A stretch of 64,000 nt of DNA from Streptomyces sp. NBC_01142 (GCF_026341125.1 NZ_JAPEOR010000001.1:2790001-2854000), one strand, 5' to 3'. Positions 45,702 to 54,323 are shown, numbered from the stretch's first letter. Program-made: numbers and translations. The notes: a model not told the origin generated them from the letters alone.

Positions 45702-45797
45702 ATGCAGAACACCGAAACGCAGACCCCCGCTTTCGAGCTCCTCCTCGAGGACGAGTACGAGGCTCCGCAGTACTGCCTGATTCCCAACTGCGCCTGA
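45702..45797 (+). CDS. Small peptide, candidate ribosomal peptide precursor
   Basis: A 31-codon gene with a good ribosome site (GGGAG at 45692-45696, 5 bases before ATG 45702). The N-terminal half is polar and acidic (ELLLEDEYEAP near residues 12-22) and resembles a leader. The C-terminus is YCLIPNCA, with two cysteines four residues apart and a terminal Ala. A strong hairpin follows the stop, and a SagB-type dehydrogenase gene comes next, an arrangement typical of modified peptide precursors. I recognise no known precursor family. No YcaO, lanthionine or radical SAM enzyme is nearby, so the modification cannot be named. The call rests on context, ribosome site and composition. Confidence 0.6.
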   Translation: MQNTETQTPAFELLLEDEYEAPQYCLIPNCA

Positions 45798-45810
45798 AAC
45801 ACATAACCAT

Positions 45811-45841
45811 CCGCCGCCCGATGCCCCGCATCGGGCGGCGG
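45811..45841 (+). terminator. Strong hairpin (terminator/attenuator) between peptide gene and SagB-type gene
   Basis: A perfect 14-bp stem (arm CCGCCGCCCGATGC) has a 3-base loop and is followed by GTCTTTCTC. It starts 13 bases after the peptide stop. Such partial terminators commonly keep precursor transcripts more abundant than those for the modifying enzymes. Confidence 0.85.
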
Positions 45842-45863
45842 GTCTTTCTCCCGAGGGGGACTG

Positions 45864-46976
45864 ATGCGGCTACGCGTCTCGCGCCTGACCGTCTTCACCT
45901 GCAGGAACGGGCAGCTCGTCTGTGACGATCCGGTCAATCACCGCCAGTTCGCTCTGCGCCCCGCGGTGTGGGGCCTGTTGCCGCACTACTCGGCATGGTC
46001 GGAGCCCCGCGAGGGGGACGCGGACCTGGTGAAGCAACTCCTGGCGGCGGGCCTCCTGATCGAGGAGGGCTCGCCGGAGCACCGCCGTGAGGACGAGCTC
46101 GGCACGTGGCGGACCTGGGGCACCGCCGCGACCTACTTCCATCTGGCGTCCCGTACTCACGACGGCGAGCGCTTCGTCTCCGCGGCCGAGGACACCGTCC
46201 GGCTGCGGCAGAAGGGGGAGCAGGAGCCGCAACCCGAGCCGTTCAAGCGCTACCCCTCGCCGGCGATCCCGCTGCCCGACCCCGCTCCGCTGCCGATGGA
46301 CCTGGCACAGGCGCTGCGGCGGCGCCGTACGACCCGGAGGTTCGCTGCGGACGAGCCGGTGAGCCTCATCCAGCTCAGCACCATGCTCCACTGGGCCGCG
46401 GGCGTCCAGCATCAGGTCGATCTCCCCGGCTTCGGCGTCTCGCTGCTCAAGGCGAGCCCGTCCGGGGGATCACGTCACCCGGTCGAGATCTACCCGGTCG
46501 TCCGCGACGTGGCGGGCGTGCGGCCGGGGATCTACCACTACGCCCCGGACATCCACGCCCTGGAACCGCTCCCCGTGGACGCCCCCACCGACGAGGAGAT
46601 TCTCCACTGGTGCGGCGACCAGAGCTTCGTGGCCAGGGCTCCGGTCCTGTTCATGTACTCGGCGGTGCTCGAGCGTTCATCGTGGAAGTACCCGATGAGC
46701 AGGACGTACCGCGCGCTGTTCGCCGATCTCGGGCATGTGAGCCAGACGGCCTATCTCACAGGTACGGCACTGGGACTTGGGGTGTTCTTCACCGCCGCGA
46801 TCCGGGACGAGACCGTGGAGAAGGTCCTCGACCTGGACTGGAACGTGGAGATCCCGATGGGCGTCACCGGCTTCGGGGTCCCGGATCCGGAAGAGGCCGA
46901 GCGGCAGGCAGGGATGCTGGAGGGAGGGGAGATCGCGTTCTCCTACCCCCGTGACGAGTGGGACGGGCTGGGATGA
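45864..46976 (+). CDS. SagB-type flavin-dependent dehydrogenase (nitroreductase fold)
   Basis: A 370-residue protein. An N-terminal winged-helix-like part of about 100 residues (RLTVFTCRNGQLVCDDP..., ending in a helical acidic stretch) precedes a SagB/ThcOx nitroreductase domain of about 220 residues that binds FMN. The domain shows the LRRRRTTRRFAADEPVSL start, KASPSGGSRHPVEIYPV, and a C-terminal TGFGVPDPEEAERQ. In known pathways SagB enzymes oxidise azolines made by YcaO proteins; no YcaO gene is present, so its substrate may differ. ATG 45864 follows GAGGGGGA. It is coupled to the next gene by an ATGA overlap. Confidence 0.85.
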   Translation: MRLRVSRLTVFTCRNGQLVCDDPVNHRQFALRPAVWGLLPHYSAWSEPREGDADLVKQLLAAGLLIEEGSPEHRREDELGTWRTWGTAATYFHLASRTHDGERFVSAAEDTVRLRQKGEQEPQPEPFKRYPSPAIPLPDPAPLPMDLAQALRRRRTTRRFAADEPVSLIQLSTMLHWAAGVQHQVDLPGFGVSLLKASPSGGSRHPVEIYPVVRDVAGVRPGIYHYAPDIHALEPLPVDAPTDEEILHWCGDQSFVARAPVLFMYSAVLERSSWKYPMSRTYRALFADLGHVSQTAYLTGTALGLGVFFTAAIRDETVEKVLDLDWNVEIPMGVTGFGVPDPEEAERQAGMLEGGEIAFSYPRDEWDGLG

Positions 46977-47857
46977 GCCGGGTCCGTGTGGACGTCGCCC
47001 GGGTACGGAAGAACATCGCCGCGTTCCACTCCCGGGCAGCGGTTCCGGTACGAGCCCATGTCAAGGGGCATCGAACGGTCGAGATCGCCCGTATGCAGCA
47101 GGAGGCGGGCGCCTGCGGGATCGCGGTGACGCGGCCACAGTTGGCCCGTCCCTTTGTCGCGGCGGGGTTCGAGGACATCGTCGCGGCCTGGCCCTGGCGC
47201 GATCCGTCCGTGCTGGACCGGTTCGCCGGGCTCGCCGCGGACTGCCGCTTGTCCGTGCACGTCGACGACGTCGAGACGGTCGAGATCCTGAGCCGGGCCG
47301 CGCGCCGGCACGGCGTGCGAGTCGGAGTCCGCGTACAGGTGGATCGCACGACCGATGTGGAGGCAATCGCCCGCGCCGTGGAGAGCACGAGGGAGCTGAC
47401 GCTGGACGGAGTGGTCGGCTATCAGGCGCTCCTGAGTGCCGAGGATGCCCTGGATCGGTCGGCATCGGCTCGGGAACAGGCTCAGCACCTGGTGGAGAGC
47501 GCGGACCGGCTCCGTTCCGGTGGGCTGCCCTGTCCGGTAGTGGCGTTCGGCGGCACTCCGTCGGTGGACGCTCTCGTCCCGGGCATCACCGAGCTGGGAG
47601 CGGGCGCATACCCGCTGGGCGATGCCGGGCTGGTAGCGCTCGGCCTGCACGAACTGGACGACATCGCGGTCACGGTCGACCCCGCGGATGCCGAGCTCAT
47701 GGCCGACTGCGGGCAGCCCTGGCATCCGCAGCCGTGGGTCGGACGAGGCGACGAGCTGGTGCCGTCTCACATCTGCCCCCTCGTGCTTCGCGTACCGCTG
47801 CTCCACACCAGCACCGGTGAGAGCTGGCCCGTCCTCGGCCGGGAAGATCTCCAGTGA
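46973..47857 (+). CDS. PLP-dependent protein of D-threonine aldolase/alanine racemase N-terminal fold
   Basis: A 294-residue type III-fold PLP enzyme related to D-threonine aldolase and D-serine dehydratase. The N-terminal segment VRAHVKGHRTVEIARMQQEAG has the conserved Schiff-base lysine in the H-x-K pattern. The barrel continues through GVRVGVRVQVDRTTDVE and FGGTPSV to GAGAYPLGDAGLV. The usual family length is about 370-400, so the C-terminal beta domain is short. It is translationally coupled to the SagB-type gene and to the exporter. A role on a D-amino acid, on a beta-hydroxy amino acid, or directly on the peptide is possible; none can be chosen from the sequence. Confidence 0.75.
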   Translation: MSRVRVDVARVRKNIAAFHSRAAVPVRAHVKGHRTVEIARMQQEAGACGIAVTRPQLARPFVAAGFEDIVAAWPWRDPSVLDRFAGLAADCRLSVHVDDVETVEILSRAARRHGVRVGVRVQVDRTTDVEAIARAVESTRELTLDGVVGYQALLSAEDALDRSASAREQAQHLVESADRLRSGGLPCPVVAFGGTPSVDALVPGITELGAGAYPLGDAGLVALGLHELDDIAVTVDPADAELMADCGQPWHPQPWVGRGDELVPSHICPLVLRVPLLHTSTGESWPVLGREDLQ

Positions 47858-49077
47858 TCAGCAAGCTCGACGTCCTGCGGGTGCGCGACTTCCGCTGGTT
47901 CTTCCTGGGCAGCCTCGCCTCGCTGATCGGTGACTTCATGGCGCCGGTCGCGCTGGCGTTCGCCGTACTGTCCATCGGCGGGCCGGAGGACCTCGGCCTG
48001 GTGCTCGCCGCCCGCGTCCTCCCGCTGGTGGCGTTCATGCTGATCGGCGGCGTGATCGCGGATCGGCTCCCGCGCCGGACGGTGATGCTCTGGGCGGACG
48101 TGGTCCGCGCGGGCAGCCAGGGTGTGCTGGCCGTCCTGCTGCTGACCGGTTCGGCGAACGTCTGGCAGCTGGTCGTGCTGCAGATGGTGCACGGAACGGC
48201 TTCGGCGCTCTTCATGCCCGCGGTCACCGGCTTGGTCCAGCAGACGGTGCCCGAGGAGCGGCTGCAGGAGGCCAACTCGTTGACGAGCCTGGCCCGGGCC
48301 TCCGGGAACGTGGCCGGCCCCGTGCTGGCGGGTCTGCTGGTGGCCTTCGCCGGTGCCGGCTGGGCCATCGCGGTCGACGCGGCAACCTTCGCCCTCAGCG
48401 CGCTGTGCCTGGGATTCCTGCCGAGGGCCGTCGTCCCCGCCCGGCTGTCGGCCCGCGCGATGCTGGACGATCTGCGCGAGGGATGGCGGGAGTTCACGGC
48501 TCGCCGTTGGGTGTGGACGATCGTGGCCACGGCCTCGCTGGCCAATATGTTCCAGGCCGCCTACGCGGTGCTCGGCCCCGTCGTCGCGGACGACCAGCTC
48601 GGCGGCGCCGTCGGCTGGGGCCTGATCATGGCGAGCTTCGGTGCCGGAGCCGTCTGCGGCGGTCTGGTCACTCTCTGGCTGAAGACCCGCTTCCCCCTCA
48701 GAACGGGAGTTTTCGCGGTCTCTCTCTTCTCGGCCCCGATCCTGGCGCTGGCTCTCCAGCTCCCCGTCCCCGTCGTGGCGTTGGCGGCCTTCCTCGGCGG
48801 CTGCGGCCTGATGGTCTTCAACACCCTGTGGGAGACGACCCTGCAGAGCAACGTCCCCGCCGACCGGCTGTCCCGCGTCAGTGCCTACGAGTGGCTGGGC
48901 TCCATGGCCTGCCAACCCCTCGGCATGGTGATCATCCCCGTCGTCGCGGCAAGCACCGGCCCCCAACCGGTCCTGTGGACGTGCGGAATTGCCATGCTCG
49001 TCATGTTCCTCTCCCTCATGCTCATCCGCGACGTCCGGGAAATCCCCTCCGCCACCACAGCCAAGGTCCAGATCTAG
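47854..49077 (+). CDS. MFS transporter (exporter of the small peptide operon)
   Basis: A 407-residue major facilitator protein with about twelve hydrophobic segments. It begins RVRDFRWFFLGSLASLIGDF and carries DRLPRRTVMLWADVVRAG after the second segment, the typical MFS cytoplasmic loop. GTG 47854 overlaps the preceding stop by 4 bp, making it the last gene of a four-gene unit that begins at the small peptide. It resembles the exporter at 25217 in type, but its coupling ties it to the peptide operon. It likely exports the processed product. Confidence 0.88.
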   Translation: MISKLDVLRVRDFRWFFLGSLASLIGDFMAPVALAFAVLSIGGPEDLGLVLAARVLPLVAFMLIGGVIADRLPRRTVMLWADVVRAGSQGVLAVLLLTGSANVWQLVVLQMVHGTASALFMPAVTGLVQQTVPEERLQEANSLTSLARASGNVAGPVLAGLLVAFAGAGWAIAVDAATFALSALCLGFLPRAVVPARLSARAMLDDLREGWREFTARRWVWTIVATASLANMFQAAYAVLGPVVADDQLGGAVGWGLIMASFGAGAVCGGLVTLWLKTRFPLRTGVFAVSLFSAPILALALQLPVPVVALAAFLGGCGLMVFNTLWETTLQSNVPADRLSRVSAYEWLGSMACQPLGMVIIPVVAASTGPQPVLWTCGIAMLVMFLSLMLIRDVREIPSATTAKVQI

Positions 49078-49083
49078 GGAGGT

Positions 49084-49482
49084 TCAGCCGGACTCGACCA
49101 CCTCGTGACCGGCAGCACGCAATGCGACACAGGCATCGGCCATCCGTACGCGGGGAACCAGGACGAGATCACTGTGGAAAGTTGACGAAACGAAGACCGG
49201 GACCGCCGCGGCCGCGAGGGGACCGATCACGGCTGCCAGCATGCCGGGCAGGTCCAGACCGTGGGCGACGTCCCCGTAGAACCCGGCCCAACGGTCCTGG
49301 GGGCTCGCGGTTGCTGTGCTCGGCTCCCCGGGCCCCCGCGCCTCGCGCACCACGGTGAGTCCTTCCGGAGCACGGAGCAGGGCATACCAGGAGTCGTCCG
49401 TCGGCAGCTGTCCGTCGGCCAGATGCTCGATGGTGAAGTCGACGGACAGTATCCGCAGGCGCTGAACCGGAGGTGTGATCAT
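49084..49482 (-). CDS. ACT domain-containing protein
   Basis: A 132-residue protein with ACT-like alpha/beta halves: VQRLRILSVDFTIEHLADG at the N-terminus, then SWYALLRAPEGLTVV, and a second half GMLAAVIGPLAAAAVPVFVSSTFHSDLVLVP. This is the layout of small two-ACT proteins that sense amino acids. ATG 49482 was preferred over longer frames because the family begins near there; the ribosome site is weak. It faces the exporter gene, with 6 bp between the stops. It does not appear connected to the peptide operon and is probably a resident chromosomal gene. Confidence 0.7.
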   Translation of the reverse strand: MITPPVQRLRILSVDFTIEHLADGQLPTDDSWYALLRAPEGLTVVREARGPGEPSTATASPQDRWAGFYGDVAHGLDLPGMLAAVIGPLAAAAVPVFVSSTFHSDLVLVPRVRMADACVALRAAGHEVVESG

Positions 49483-49640
49483 GCTGCACTCTAACGTTGC
49501 CCCACTGCCCGGACGACGGTGAACTCCCGTACTCCGAACGCTGGATGGGCGTTCCGCATCCCCTCCGCAGGGCGGCCCGCCCCTCGCTCTGCGCAACCCG
49601 CACACCCGTCAACCCCCACGCTCGAAAGGCAGGACCACCG

Positions 49641-50924
49641 GTGACGCGATCAAACGGAGAAGCCCCCGGAGCCGGCCAGGACCGTCCCTGGATGAACACC
49701 CTCCGCCGTGGCCGGGTCCCCGGACCCCGGCTGTCCCAGCAGCGCGTGGTGGACGACACCGGGACGAGCACCCGGAGCGTGCACGCCGGAACCTACGAGG
49801 ACCCGGTCACCGGAGCCGTCGGCACCCCAGTCTTTCAGACCAGTACGTTCACCTTCACCGAGGACACCTACGAGGCGTTCGACCAGGGCCACATCAGGGA
49901 CGTCCCGATCTACGGCCGGTACGGCAGTCCCAACCAGTGGGTCGTACAGGAGAAGCTCGCGTCGCTGGAGAACGCCGAGAGCGCCGTGCTGTTCTCCTCG
50001 GGCATGGCGGCGATCACGACGACGCTGCTCGCCCTCACCAATCGTGGCGGCCACATCGTCTCCTCGCGGGATGTCTACGGCGGCACCTTCAATCTGCTGC
50101 GCGAGGACATGCACCAGCTCGGACGCGAGGTCACCTTCACCGACCCGGTCGACATCGATGCCATCCGAGCGGCCGTCCGTGACAACACCCAGGTCCTGTT
50201 CTTCGAGACCCTGACCAACCCGCTGCTGAAGGCGGCGCCGCTCGTGGAGCTGGGCCGGCTCGCGCGGGAGAAGAACCTCCTGCTGGTCGTGGACGGCACC
50301 TTCCTGCCGCCGGTCTGCCTGCGTGCCCTGGAGCACGGCGCACACATCGTCATCCACAGCGCGACCAAGTACCTCAACGGTCACAGCGATGTGACGGCGG
50401 GCGTCGCGGCGGGTCCGCGCAAGTACGTCGACCGGATCTGGGCCCAGCTGCTGAAGTTCGGCGGCTCGCTGGACGCGATGATGTGCTTCCTGCTGGAGCG
50501 TGGCCTGAAGACGCTGGCGCTCCGGATGCGCCAGCACAGCGAGAGCGCCGTCGCCATCGCCGAGTTCCTCGCCGGCCACTCCGCGGTGCACCGGGTCCAC
50601 CACCCCTCCCGCCCCGACTACCCCTACACCTGGCTGCACGAGATGCGCCCCGACGGCTTCGGCGGGATGGTCGCCTTCGAGCTGGGCGGCGGCGACGAAG
50701 CAGCGCTCAAGCTCATGGACCGGCTGCGCATCCCGGTGGTCGCCACCAGCCTCGGCGGCGTGGAGTCCCTGATCAGCCTGCCGTTCAACACCTCGCACAG
50801 TTTCCTCACCGAGCGTCAGCGCGCCGAGGTGGGGATCGCTCCGGGCCTGGTGCGGTTCTCGGTCGGCATCGAGGACACCAGCGACCTCGTCACCGATCTC
50901 GACCAGGCGCTCAGCAGCCTCTGA
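49641..50924 (+). CDS. Cystathionine gamma-synthase/lyase family PLP enzyme
   Basis: A 427-residue Cys/Met metabolism PLP enzyme. The fold is complete: TRSVHAGTYEDPVTGAVGTPVFQTSTF, YGRYGSPNQWVVQEKLASLE, the cofactor-binding SSGMAAITTTLLAL, and the Schiff-base lysine in IHSATKYLNGHSD near residue 245. Family members cleave or build cystathionine, or degrade methionine and homocysteine; the substrate class cannot be separated by eye. GTG 49641 has AGGA 8 bases upstream. It is followed closely by the OsmC-like gene, so the pair may handle sulfur compounds together. Confidence 0.85.
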   Translation: MTRSNGEAPGAGQDRPWMNTLRRGRVPGPRLSQQRVVDDTGTSTRSVHAGTYEDPVTGAVGTPVFQTSTFTFTEDTYEAFDQGHIRDVPIYGRYGSPNQWVVQEKLASLENAESAVLFSSGMAAITTTLLALTNRGGHIVSSRDVYGGTFNLLREDMHQLGREVTFTDPVDIDAIRAAVRDNTQVLFFETLTNPLLKAAPLVELGRLAREKNLLLVVDGTFLPPVCLRALEHGAHIVIHSATKYLNGHSDVTAGVAAGPRKYVDRIWAQLLKFGGSLDAMMCFLLERGLKTLALRMRQHSESAVAIAEFLAGHSAVHRVHHPSRPDYPYTWLHEMRPDGFGGMVAFELGGGDEAALKLMDRLRIPVVATSLGGVESLISLPFNTSHSFLTERQRAEVGIAPGLVRFSVGIEDTSDLVTDLDQALSSL

Positions 50925-50948
50925 TCCGCACGGAAAGGAACCAGCAGC

Positions 50949-52082
50949 ATGCGCAACGGGCTGAACATCACCGGGGTCTCGGAGATGGTGCACGAGATCC
51001 GGGAGTACCCCGCGGAGGCCATCGCCGCCTTTGCCGTGCAGGCACCGGCAGGTGCCTCGGCCCCGGGCACCGTCACCTCCCGCACGCTCACGGCGCGCAA
51101 CGGCACCGTGCGAATGGCCCGCGACTTCCGGCTTGCCCACCGGTTCGCGCTCACCCCTGACGGCTCGGACGCACCACCCCCCACGCCGTACGAGTCGGCG
51201 CTCGCCTCACTCGGCGCCTGCGTCCTGGTGACCACCGTCAACGGCTACACCGCACGCGGTGTCACGCTCGGCGGAATCTCCGTCACGGTCCGGGCCGAGC
51301 TGGCGCTCGACGACACGGGGCGGCCGGCCGCGGGCCGGCCGCTCGAGAACATCCGGTGGCGCTGCGACGTCGACTGTGACGCGGACGTGGACACGGCCCG
51401 CTCGATCAACCGGTTGGTCACCGCGTTCAGCCCCAACCACCGGATATTCCTGGACGAGGCCCCCTTCGACTCGGTCGGTGTCACACTCCCCGACGGCCGT
51501 ACAACGCCCGTCACCCTCCCGCCGCCCGCCATCTCGTCGGACTTCCGCTCGTCGGACTTCCGCACCACCTGCTCCCTCGAGGCAACCGTGACCTGGGAGT
51601 ACGGCTCCGAGGGCCGCTACAGCACCGCCGTCCGCGCCGACGGCGTACGCCATGAGTCGGGGCCCTGGCCGGTGGACCAGGCGAAGCAGATGCTGGGCAT
51701 CGACCGGGCGCCCAACTCCCAGGAGATCCTGCTCGCCGCCCTGTGCGCCGAGCTGACTGCCCTGCTGTCCGGCGAACGCATCCCGGTCCGACTGCGGGCC
51801 GAGGGGCGACTCGACACCCGCGGCATGCTCAACGTCACCCGCGAGGCACCGAGCCGCTTCCACGGTCTGGCTCTCCAAGCCGCCGTACCAGACTCCACGA
51901 TCGGTGCCACGGCGCTGACCACGGCGCTGACCACGGCATTGTCCCGGTCGGTACTTGTGGCCACCCTCGCCGCTCCACGAGCCGTAGATGTCGCACTATG
52001 GCTCGGCGGCGAACGCGTGGTGTCCGTGAACAGCACCACCGCGGACGCCGAAGCTGTCCGCGACGAACTCACACAGCGCTGA
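50949..52082 (+). CDS. OsmC family protein, two-domain
   Basis: A 377-residue protein. The N-terminal half is OsmC-like (PPTPYESALASLGACVLVTTVNGYTARG, then ISVTVRAELALDD), with one visible thiol. The second half (about 200-377) repeats the beta-strand-plus-helix pattern (NSQEILLAALCAELTALL) less clearly. OsmC proteins reduce organic hydroperoxides through two cysteines; here the second catalytic Cys is not evident, so activity is uncertain. It lies 24 bp downstream of the PLP enzyme gene and is followed by a strong terminator, making a two-gene operon. Confidence 0.75.
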   Translation: MRNGLNITGVSEMVHEIREYPAEAIAAFAVQAPAGASAPGTVTSRTLTARNGTVRMARDFRLAHRFALTPDGSDAPPPTPYESALASLGACVLVTTVNGYTARGVTLGGISVTVRAELALDDTGRPAAGRPLENIRWRCDVDCDADVDTARSINRLVTAFSPNHRIFLDEAPFDSVGVTLPDGRTTPVTLPPPAISSDFRSSDFRTTCSLEATVTWEYGSEGRYSTAVRADGVRHESGPWPVDQAKQMLGIDRAPNSQEILLAALCAELTALLSGERIPVRLRAEGRLDTRGMLNVTREAPSRFHGLALQAAVPDSTIGATALTTALTTALSRSVLVATLAAPRAVDVALWLGGERVVSVNSTTADAEAVRDELTQR

Positions 52083-52117
52083 CGCGCCACCGCCTCGTCG
52101 CGAACTTCGATCCTTCG

Positions 52118-52150
52118 AAACGGTCCGCCGGATGTTCCGGCGGACCGTTT
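52118..52150 (+). terminator. Terminator after OsmC-like gene
   Basis: A perfect 15-bp stem (arm AAACGGTCCGCCGGA) with a TGT loop, followed by a pyrimidine-rich stretch. It is 35 bases after the stop. Confidence 0.88.
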
Positions 52151-52209
52151 CCTCCGTTCCTTGGTTGTCTGCCTGGGTGAGCCGTGTCTCACCCGGGCGG
52201 TGCCGCTTG

Positions 52210-52231
52210 TCTATGCAACGAGTTGCATAGA
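52210..52231. promoter_or_regulatory. Perfect palindromic operator next to PadR remnant
   Basis: Two 10-base arms, TCTATGCAAC and its exact complement, are separated by GA. The site is immediately followed by the remains of a PadR-type regulator and lies about 330 bp ahead of an acyl-CoA dehydrogenase gene. It is likely the regulator's own operator. Confidence 0.75.
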
Positions 52232-52492
52232 AGGATCGCCTGGGACGACCCGGCCGCGCTGATCCGCGAGGTCGGGCGGCACCATCAGGCGCACACCGAC
52301 CGGCTCGCGCACTGTCTCGCGGGGGGAGCAGCGTGACGTCACCCGAGGCCTCCGGAACGTCCGGCGCCGGGGGAGCTCCGGCACGTCGTGCTGCGCGGCG
52401 GCATCGCGTACGAGCGGATGACGCCCGCTCGGCTCGACGACGTACTCGCCACCCTCCACCGGCTCTCCCGAGCGCTGAACCGGCGCCGGCGA
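52232..52492 (+). pseudogene. PadR-family regulator remnant (N-terminus deleted, internal stop)
   Basis: The frame from 52232 encodes WDDPAALIREVGRHHQAHTDRLAHCL, then a TGA at 52334-52336. The same frame later gives ELRHVVLRGGIAYERMTPA and LDDVLATLHRL. Both parts resemble the C-terminal helical effector domain of PadR regulators. The N-terminal winged helix is missing: the remnant abuts the palindrome, as if a deletion removed it. No start codon or intact protein remains. The adjacent dehydrogenase gene may have been its target and may now be unregulated. Confidence 0.6.
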
Positions 52493-52562
52493 GCCTCCCG
52501 TCCGCCCCGAGCACTCCCCTCACCACTCAACCCGCACCCTCAAGCCGGAAAGGCGAACATCC

Positions 52563-54281
52563 ATGGCCGACCCGCTTCTGTTCAACCCGCGCACCTACGA
52601 CCCGGCGCACTTCGACCCCGAGACCCGCAGGCTGCTGCGCGCCACCGTCGACTGGTTCGAGGACCGCGGCAAGCGCAGGCTGATCGAGGACTACCGCTCC
52701 CGTGCCTGGCTGGCGGACTTCCTCGCGTTCTCCGCCAAGGAAGGGCTGTTCGCGACCTTCCTCACCCCGGCCTCCGCCGCCGGGCAGCAGGACACGCGCT
52801 GGGACACCGCCCGGATCGCCGCTCTCAACGAGATCTTCGGCTTCTACGGGCTCGACTACTGGTACGCGTGGCAGGTCACCATCCTCGGTCTCGGCCCGGT
52901 CTGGCAGAGCGACAACGCTGCTGCTCGCACCCGAGCGGCGGAACTCCTCTCCCAGGGCGAGGTGTTCGCCTTCGGTCTGTCCGAGAAGGCCCACGGCGCC
53001 GACATCTACTCCACCGACATGCTGCTGGAGCCCGACGGCGACGGTGGCTTCCGGGCCAGTGGCTCCAAGTACTACATCGGCAACGGCAACGCTGCCGGGC
53101 TCGTCTCCGTCTTCGGCCGCCGCACCGACATCGAGGGCCCGGACGGCTACGTCTTCTTCGCCGCCGACAGTCGCCACCCGGCGTACCGGCTCGTGAAGAA
53201 CGTCGTCGACTCCTCGAAGTACGTCAGCGAGTTCCGCCTCGACAACTACCCGGTCGGTCCGGACGACGTACTGCACACCGGCCGCGCTGCCTTCGACGCC
53301 GCCCTCAACACCGTCAACGTCGGCAAGTTCAATCTCTGCACCGCCTCGATCGGCATCTGCGAGCACGCGATGTACGAGGCCGTCACTCACGCACACAACC
53401 GCATCCTCTACGGCCGCCCCGTCACCGCCTTCCCGCACGTGCGCCGCGAACTGACCGACGCATACGTCCGCCTCGTCGGGATGAAGCTGTTCAGCGACCG
53501 AGCCGTCGACTACTTCCGCTCCGCCGGCCCCGACGACCGCCGCTACCTGCTCTTCAACCCGATGACGAAGATGAAGGTGACCACCGAGGGCGAGAAGGTC
53601 ATCGACCTGATGTGGGACGTCATCGCCGCCAAGGGCTTTGAGAAGGACACCTACTTCGCCCAGGCCGCCACCGAGATCCGGGGGCTGCCGAAGCTGGAGG
53701 GCACGGTCCACGTCAACCTCGCGCTGATCCTCAAGTTCATGCGCAACCATCTGCTGGACCCGGCCGAGTACGCACCCGTGCCGACCCGCCTCGACGCCGC
53801 CGACGACGCATTCCTCTTCCAGCAGGGACCGGCCCGCGGCCTGGGCTCCGTACGCTTCCACGACTGGCGCACCGCCTACGACGCGTATGCCCATGTGCCC
53901 AATGTCGGACGCTTCCGGGAGCAGGCGGACGCGCTGTGCGAGTTCGTCACCACCGCAGCCCCGGGCGAGGAGCAGAGCCGCGACCTCGACCTTCTTCTCG
54001 CCGTCGGCCAGCTGTTCGCGCTGGTCGTCCACGGTCAGCTGATCCTGGAGCAGGCGCACCTGACCGGGCTCGACGAGGACGTGCTCGACGAACTGTTCGC
54101 CGTCCTCGTACGCGACTTCTCCGCGCACGCCGTCGAGCTGCACGGCAAGGACTCCGCCACCGCGGAACAGCAGCGCTGGGCGCTGGACGCGGTCCGGCGT
54201 CCGGTCGTCGAGGACGCCCGTTCGGCGCGCGTCTGGGAGCGTGTCGAGGCACTGTCCGGGGCGTACGAGATGGCGCCGTAA
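52563..54281 (+). CDS. Acyl-CoA dehydrogenase family protein
   Basis: A 572-residue FAD-dependent acyl-CoA dehydrogenase-type protein. Residues about 140-215 form the middle domain (FAFGLSEKAHGADIYSTD, SGSKYYIGNGNAAGLVSVF). The C-terminal helical domain runs to about 420 (VGKFNLCTASIGICEHAMYEA, VTTEGEKVIDLMWDVIAAKGFEKDTY) and is followed by an extra helical region of about 150 residues. It is larger than the NRPS-associated pair and unlike them. The ATG at 52563 has GGAAAGG upstream. Its place beside the PadR remnant suggests it was controlled by that regulator. Substrate unknown. Confidence 0.85.
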   Translation: MADPLLFNPRTYDPAHFDPETRRLLRATVDWFEDRGKRRLIEDYRSRAWLADFLAFSAKEGLFATFLTPASAAGQQDTRWDTARIAALNEIFGFYGLDYWYAWQVTILGLGPVWQSDNAAARTRAAELLSQGEVFAFGLSEKAHGADIYSTDMLLEPDGDGGFRASGSKYYIGNGNAAGLVSVFGRRTDIEGPDGYVFFAADSRHPAYRLVKNVVDSSKYVSEFRLDNYPVGPDDVLHTGRAAFDAALNTVNVGKFNLCTASIGICEHAMYEAVTHAHNRILYGRPVTAFPHVRRELTDAYVRLVGMKLFSDRAVDYFRSAGPDDRRYLLFNPMTKMKVTTEGEKVIDLMWDVIAAKGFEKDTYFAQAATEIRGLPKLEGTVHVNLALILKFMRNHLLDPAEYAPVPTRLDAADDAFLFQQGPARGLGSVRFHDWRTAYDAYAHVPNVGRFREQADALCEFVTTAAPGEEQSRDLDLLLAVGQLFALVVHGQLILEQAHLTGLDEDVLDELFAVLVRDFSAHAVELHGKDSATAEQQRWALDAVRRPVVEDARSARVWERVEALSGAYEMAP

Positions 54282-54323
54282 CAACCGAGCGACCGAGTCG
54301 TCCGCCCCCCCCGGGGACGACAG

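Noticed and set aside
45702..46976. Thiazole/oxazole-modified or lanthionine peptide cluster
   Set aside because: No YcaO, LanB/LanC/LanM or radical SAM gene is present in the window, so no known class can be assigned to the small peptide.
49483..49640. Possible SAM riboswitch ahead of the Cys/Met PLP enzyme gene
   Set aside because: I could not find the paired stems or conserved core. The stretch is short and shows no terminator-like arm before the start codon.
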